A stretch of 64,000 nt of DNA, taken from Spirochaetaceae bacterium (GTDB lineage Bacteria > Spirochaetota > Spirochaetia > SZUA-6 > DRHE01). Under the pieces are notes generated by a model that ran no database searches, was not told the origin of the DNA, and saw only the letters and a list, made by a program, of their open reading frames with translations. The position numbers and the translations under genes are program-made. Location of the stretch: the NCBI GenBank assembly GCA_020353535.1, contig CP070696.1, positions 3,944,104 to 4,008,103 on the forward strand. Direction: 5' to 3'. Below, piece after piece: positions 61,651-64,000 of this stretch; the stretch's first letter is position 1; every line of letters starts with the position of its first letter.

Positions 61651-62640
61651 ATGAAAAGGTGTATCTCAGTGCTCGTCGTCCTGGTACTGCTGGCGGTCTG
61701 CCTGCCAGTCTTTGCCAGCCCGAAACCGGAAGCCAAGGAGGAGCTGACCTTCCTCTACGTTCCTGGAGAGACCGATCCCTTCTACATGTCCATCGAGCTG
61801 GGTGCAAAGGACAAAGCCGCGGAGCTGGGGGTCAACCTGGTCGTGAGCGAGTACCCCAAGGCCTGGGGCCCGGAGGTTCAGGTGCCGGTACTGGAAGCGG
61901 CGGTTGCCCGGGCTAAACCCGATCTGGTGATGATCGGGCCGAGTTCCAACGACGCCATGATCGCCCCGCTTAAGAAACTCTACGATCAGGGGATCGAAAT
62001 CATCACGGTCGACACCTGGATCGGGGACGGAAATTACGGCAAGGCGAGCGACTGGTCCTTTCCTCTGGCCTACATCGGAACGGACAACAAGCTCGGGGGA
62101 GTTCAGGTCGCGGAAAAACTGGCGGAGATGATCGGGAAACAAGGCAAGGTATACTGCAACACCACCAGCCCTGATGTTTCCTCTAACCAGCAGCGCTACG
62201 AAGGCTTCCTCGAAGGAATCAAGAAATTCCCCAACCTCGAGTTCGTCGGTGTGGATTACAACCTCGAGCAGGTGCAGCGGGCCCAACAGCAGACCTACGC
62301 AGCGCTGCAGGCCAACCCGGACATCAAGGGCATCTTCGGCACGAACAACTGGAGCACCCAGGGCGCCTATCAGGCCATTGTCAGCGCCGGGATGACGGGA
62401 CGCGTGAAGCTGGCCGGTTGGGATGCCACCGATGAGGTGATAGCCGCGCTCAAAGCGGGGCAGCTCGATCTTGTCTTGGCCCAGAAGCCGCGGGAGATGG
62501 GCTCGCTCTGCGTGGAGTGGGGGTACAAGTTCTTTAAAGAAGGAGCTGAAATTCCCAAACAGGTCATACCCGGTTTCGAGTTCTTTACCAGTGACAATGT
62601 CGACGATCCCGCTATGCAGAAGTGGATCTACGGTAAATAG
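61651..62640 (+). CDS. Sugar-binding periplasmic protein (CUT2 importer)
   Basis: A 329-residue type I periplasmic binding protein (Peripla_BP_4, RbsB-like). Signal peptide MKRCISVLVVLVLLAVCLPV with cleavage near VFA-S; Cys17 in LLAVC is a poor lipobox. The mature domain has PGETDPFYMSIELGAKD at the N-terminus, IGPSSNDAMIAPL and GIFGTNNWSTQGAYQAIV. AAGGAGG precedes the ATG. It presumably feeds the two-permease importer encoded divergently; there is no binding protein in that operon. Confidence 0.93.
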   Translation: MKRCISVLVVLVLLAVCLPVFASPKPEAKEELTFLYVPGETDPFYMSIELGAKDKAAELGVNLVVSEYPKAWGPEVQVPVLEAAVARAKPDLVMIGPSSNDAMIAPLKKLYDQGIEIITVDTWIGDGNYGKASDWSFPLAYIGTDNKLGGVQVAEKLAEMIGKQGKVYCNTTSPDVSSNQQRYEGFLEGIKKFPNLEFVGVDYNLEQVQRAQQQTYAALQANPDIKGIFGTNNWSTQGAYQAIVSAGMTGRVKLAGWDATDEVIAALKAGQLDLVLAQKPREMGSLCVEWGYKFFKEGAEIPKQVIPGFEFFTSDNVDDPAMQKWIYGK

Positions 62641-62650
62641 CGAATAGTCC

Positions 62651-62690
62651 TCGGGGATGGTTCGTCCCGCAGAGGGACGAACCGCCCCGA
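62651..62690 (+). terminator. Stem-loop after the binding-protein gene
   Basis: Outer stem TCGGGG/CCCCGA and inner 10-base-pair stem GGTTCGTCCC/GGGACGAACC with a 5-base loop, about ten bases after the stop. There is no T-run, so it more likely stabilises the binding-protein transcript or partly attenuates the genes downstream than fully terminates. Confidence 0.6.
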
Positions 62691-62804
62691 CTACTCAGAA
62701 ACGAGAAACGTCTCTATCAATCGCCGTCCGCGACAGTGTGTAAGGGCTTGCAGCTAAGCCAGCCCTCCAAGTAGTATACGCGGAACGTTTATCGGGAGTT
62801 CGCC

Positions 62805-63782
62805 ATGAAACCCACAGTCTTACTGACCGGCAGCTCGGGGCGTATCGGCAAACGGGTACTGAACAAGCTTTTTACCCGGGGATACAGGGTCAGAGCCCTG
62901 ATCCACAAGAACAAGCCCCAGGGGCTCGCAGCCGGAGATGTCGAGTTCGTCCAGGGGGATATCCTGGACCGTAACCAGATGATCACCGCGGCCAAAGGTA
63001 TCGAAGTCATCTGCCACTTGGCCGCCACCTTCGATATGTTCCCCCCGGTAGTTTTCGAGAAGGACAACAGCTCTCTGTTCGACAACATCCTGCGGGGCAC
63101 CTTCAATCTGCTTGAAGCGGCCAGAAGCCTGAGTTCATTAAAGCTGTTCGTCTTTGCCAGCACCGATGCCGTGTATGCCACCGGCCCGATTCGCTACGAT
63201 TCCCCGATCACCGAAGAAACCGAGATTCAGCCTATGCCCGGCAGATTCTACGCCCTGGCCAAAGCGGTGGGCGAAAGCCTCTGCCGGAACTACGGCAAAA
63301 CCTATGCCGTTCCCTGGACCGTGATCCGCATCAATTGGGCACTGGAGGACAGCGAGTTGCTGCGAATCTTCCGCTACGAGTTCTGGGAGGGAGATCTGAA
63401 CGCAGAGGACCGGGGGCGATTGGAGCCGAAGCTCGGCGGCGGCAAAGGACTGCTCTGTCCGCTGTTCGCCGACGGCTCCCCCGCCATCGATCAGATTGCC
63501 GATCCCGACGATACGGCTGAAGGGTTCGCCCTGGCTATCGATCACTTCGATAAAGGGAAGAATAATGTCTTCAATATCGCCGCACCCGGACCATTTTGCT
63601 ACAGGGATTTCATCGACCGGGTTGCAGCCAAACTGGGAATGCCTTACGAGAGCGCCGTGGTGAAGGGCTACGAGCCCTACTCGATCAGCAATGAGAAGGC
63701 TCGCAAGCTTCTGGGCTACGAACCGAAGCACACGATGGAGTTGATGATCGAGAAGGCGCTGAAAGGGATTGACTCAAGATGA
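62805..63782 (+). CDS. NAD-dependent epimerase/dehydratase (SDR family)
   Basis: A 325-residue extended SDR: Gly-rich LTGSSGRIGKRVL, acidic cofactor region, FASTDAVYATG (catalytic Ser/Thr) and YALAKAVGESLC (YxxxK). It acts on a sugar or sugar nucleotide; in a sugar-uptake operon it could oxidise or epimerise the imported compound. GGGAG six bases before the ATG. Its stop overlaps the next start (ATGA). Confidence 0.88.
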   Translation: MKPTVLLTGSSGRIGKRVLNKLFTRGYRVRALIHKNKPQGLAAGDVEFVQGDILDRNQMITAAKGIEVICHLAATFDMFPPVVFEKDNSSLFDNILRGTFNLLEAARSLSSLKLFVFASTDAVYATGPIRYDSPITEETEIQPMPGRFYALAKAVGESLCRNYGKTYAVPWTVIRINWALEDSELLRIFRYEFWEGDLNAEDRGRLEPKLGGGKGLLCPLFADGSPAIDQIADPDDTAEGFALAIDHFDKGKNNVFNIAAPGPFCYRDFIDRVAAKLGMPYESAVVKGYEPYSISNEKARKLLGYEPKHTMELMIEKALKGIDSR

Positions 63783-64000
63783 ATGACAGACCGCCGTACG
63801 ACAGCGATTCGGCACCCAAGTTGGGGCTGGTGACCAACTCGATCAAGGAGTTCAACGACGCCGGCAAAGAACACAGTGAGAAAAACGTGCGTACCCTCTT
63901 CGAGACCCTAAAGAAAGAGGGCAGGATCAGCAGGGACTCCATTTACTACGGGAAACGCATCTTCGGCTACCACGAGGCCGGAACCGTGGCGGAGGATTTT
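63779..64000 (+). CDS. N-terminus of a sugar-isomerase-like protein (cut by window edge)
   Basis: An open frame of 74 codons with no stop, starting at the ATG overlapping the epimerase stop. It begins MNDRPPYDSDSAPKLGLVTN and later reads IFGYHEAGTVAEDF, which resembles the N-terminus of L-fucose/D-arabinose isomerase-type proteins. The assignment is tentative because most of the protein lies outside the window. Confidence 0.5.
   Translation, partial: MNDRPPYDSDSAPKLGLVTNSIKEFNDAGKEHSEKNVRTLFETLKKEGRISRDSIYYGKRIFGYHEAGTVAEDF

Overview
The window looks like chromosomal DNA of a free-living, probably anaerobic spirochaete (Spirochaetaceae-like). This is an inference from gene content and order, not from a marker gene. 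The supporting genes are a neelaredoxin-type superoxide reductase, pyruvate phosphate dikinase, a def-fmt-PASTA block, folP-cdaA-cdaR, a short sigma factor, a sigma-54 two-component system beside a chemotaxis receptor, GGDEF signalling, and several lipoproteins. Base composition is moderately GC-rich. Genes are tightly packed, often with ATGA, GTGA or TGATG stop/start overlaps, and TTG and GTG starts are common.

Layout. Positions 1-2032: accessory genes (a membrane acyltransferase cut by the left edge and a terpenoid-cyclase-fold protein). 2091-11919, minus strand: a run of about 10 kb holding folP, cdaA, cdaR, acpS, a DUF2225 gene, truA, a family-4 uracil-DNA glycosylase, priA, def, fmt and a PASTA protein. 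12015-14985: superoxide reductase, a small membrane protein and a UvrD/PcrA helicase. 14986-15580: a decayed island with a short direct repeat, an AbrB antitoxin stub and fragments resembling a VapC toxin and a VOC protein. 15581-21429, minus: asd, ppdK, a short sigma-70-family factor behind a -24/-12 (sigma-54) promoter match, and a SEC-C protein. 21603-26195: groES, then on the minus strand a JAMM-DinG fusion, purine nucleoside phosphorylase and a ketopantoate-reductase-like protein. 26261-29945: dapF-like, dapL-like, a J-domain gene and a WecA/TagO-type transferase.

29916-36773, minus: murG, cvpA, holB, an NtrB-like kinase, an NtrC-like activator and an MCP, all overlapping. 36827-42337: secreted, GGDEF, DUF445 and SH3 lipoprotein genes, then a beta-barrel protein overlapping a caspase-like lipoprotein with an EF-hand loop. 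42433-52295, minus: uvrB, an HtrA protease, yifB/comM, rnhA, and a signalling cluster (PDZ-kinase without a recognisable phospho-acceptor His, two cyclase-fold proteins, a hotdog thioesterase). 52399-53758: tRNA-Met(CAU) and an MFS transporter. 53755-64000: a divergent catabolic locus with a CUT2-type ABC importer (two different permeases, one single-domain ATPase), glycerate kinase, a class III aminotransferase, an AllA-like cupin, a ROK regulator, a sugar-binding protein, an NAD-dependent epimerase and the start of a sugar-isomerase-like gene.

The most notable signals are: a possible sigma-54 to short-sigma cascade, with a candidate activator in the same window; the JAMM-DinG fusion; the calcium-loop caspase lipoprotein paired with a beta-barrel protein; the tandem cyclase-fold proteins with a probable pseudokinase; a DapF homologue that lost a catalytic cysteine; and the uncharacterised sugar or sugar-derivative catabolic locus with a recurring TTTGAG motif at its divergent promoters.
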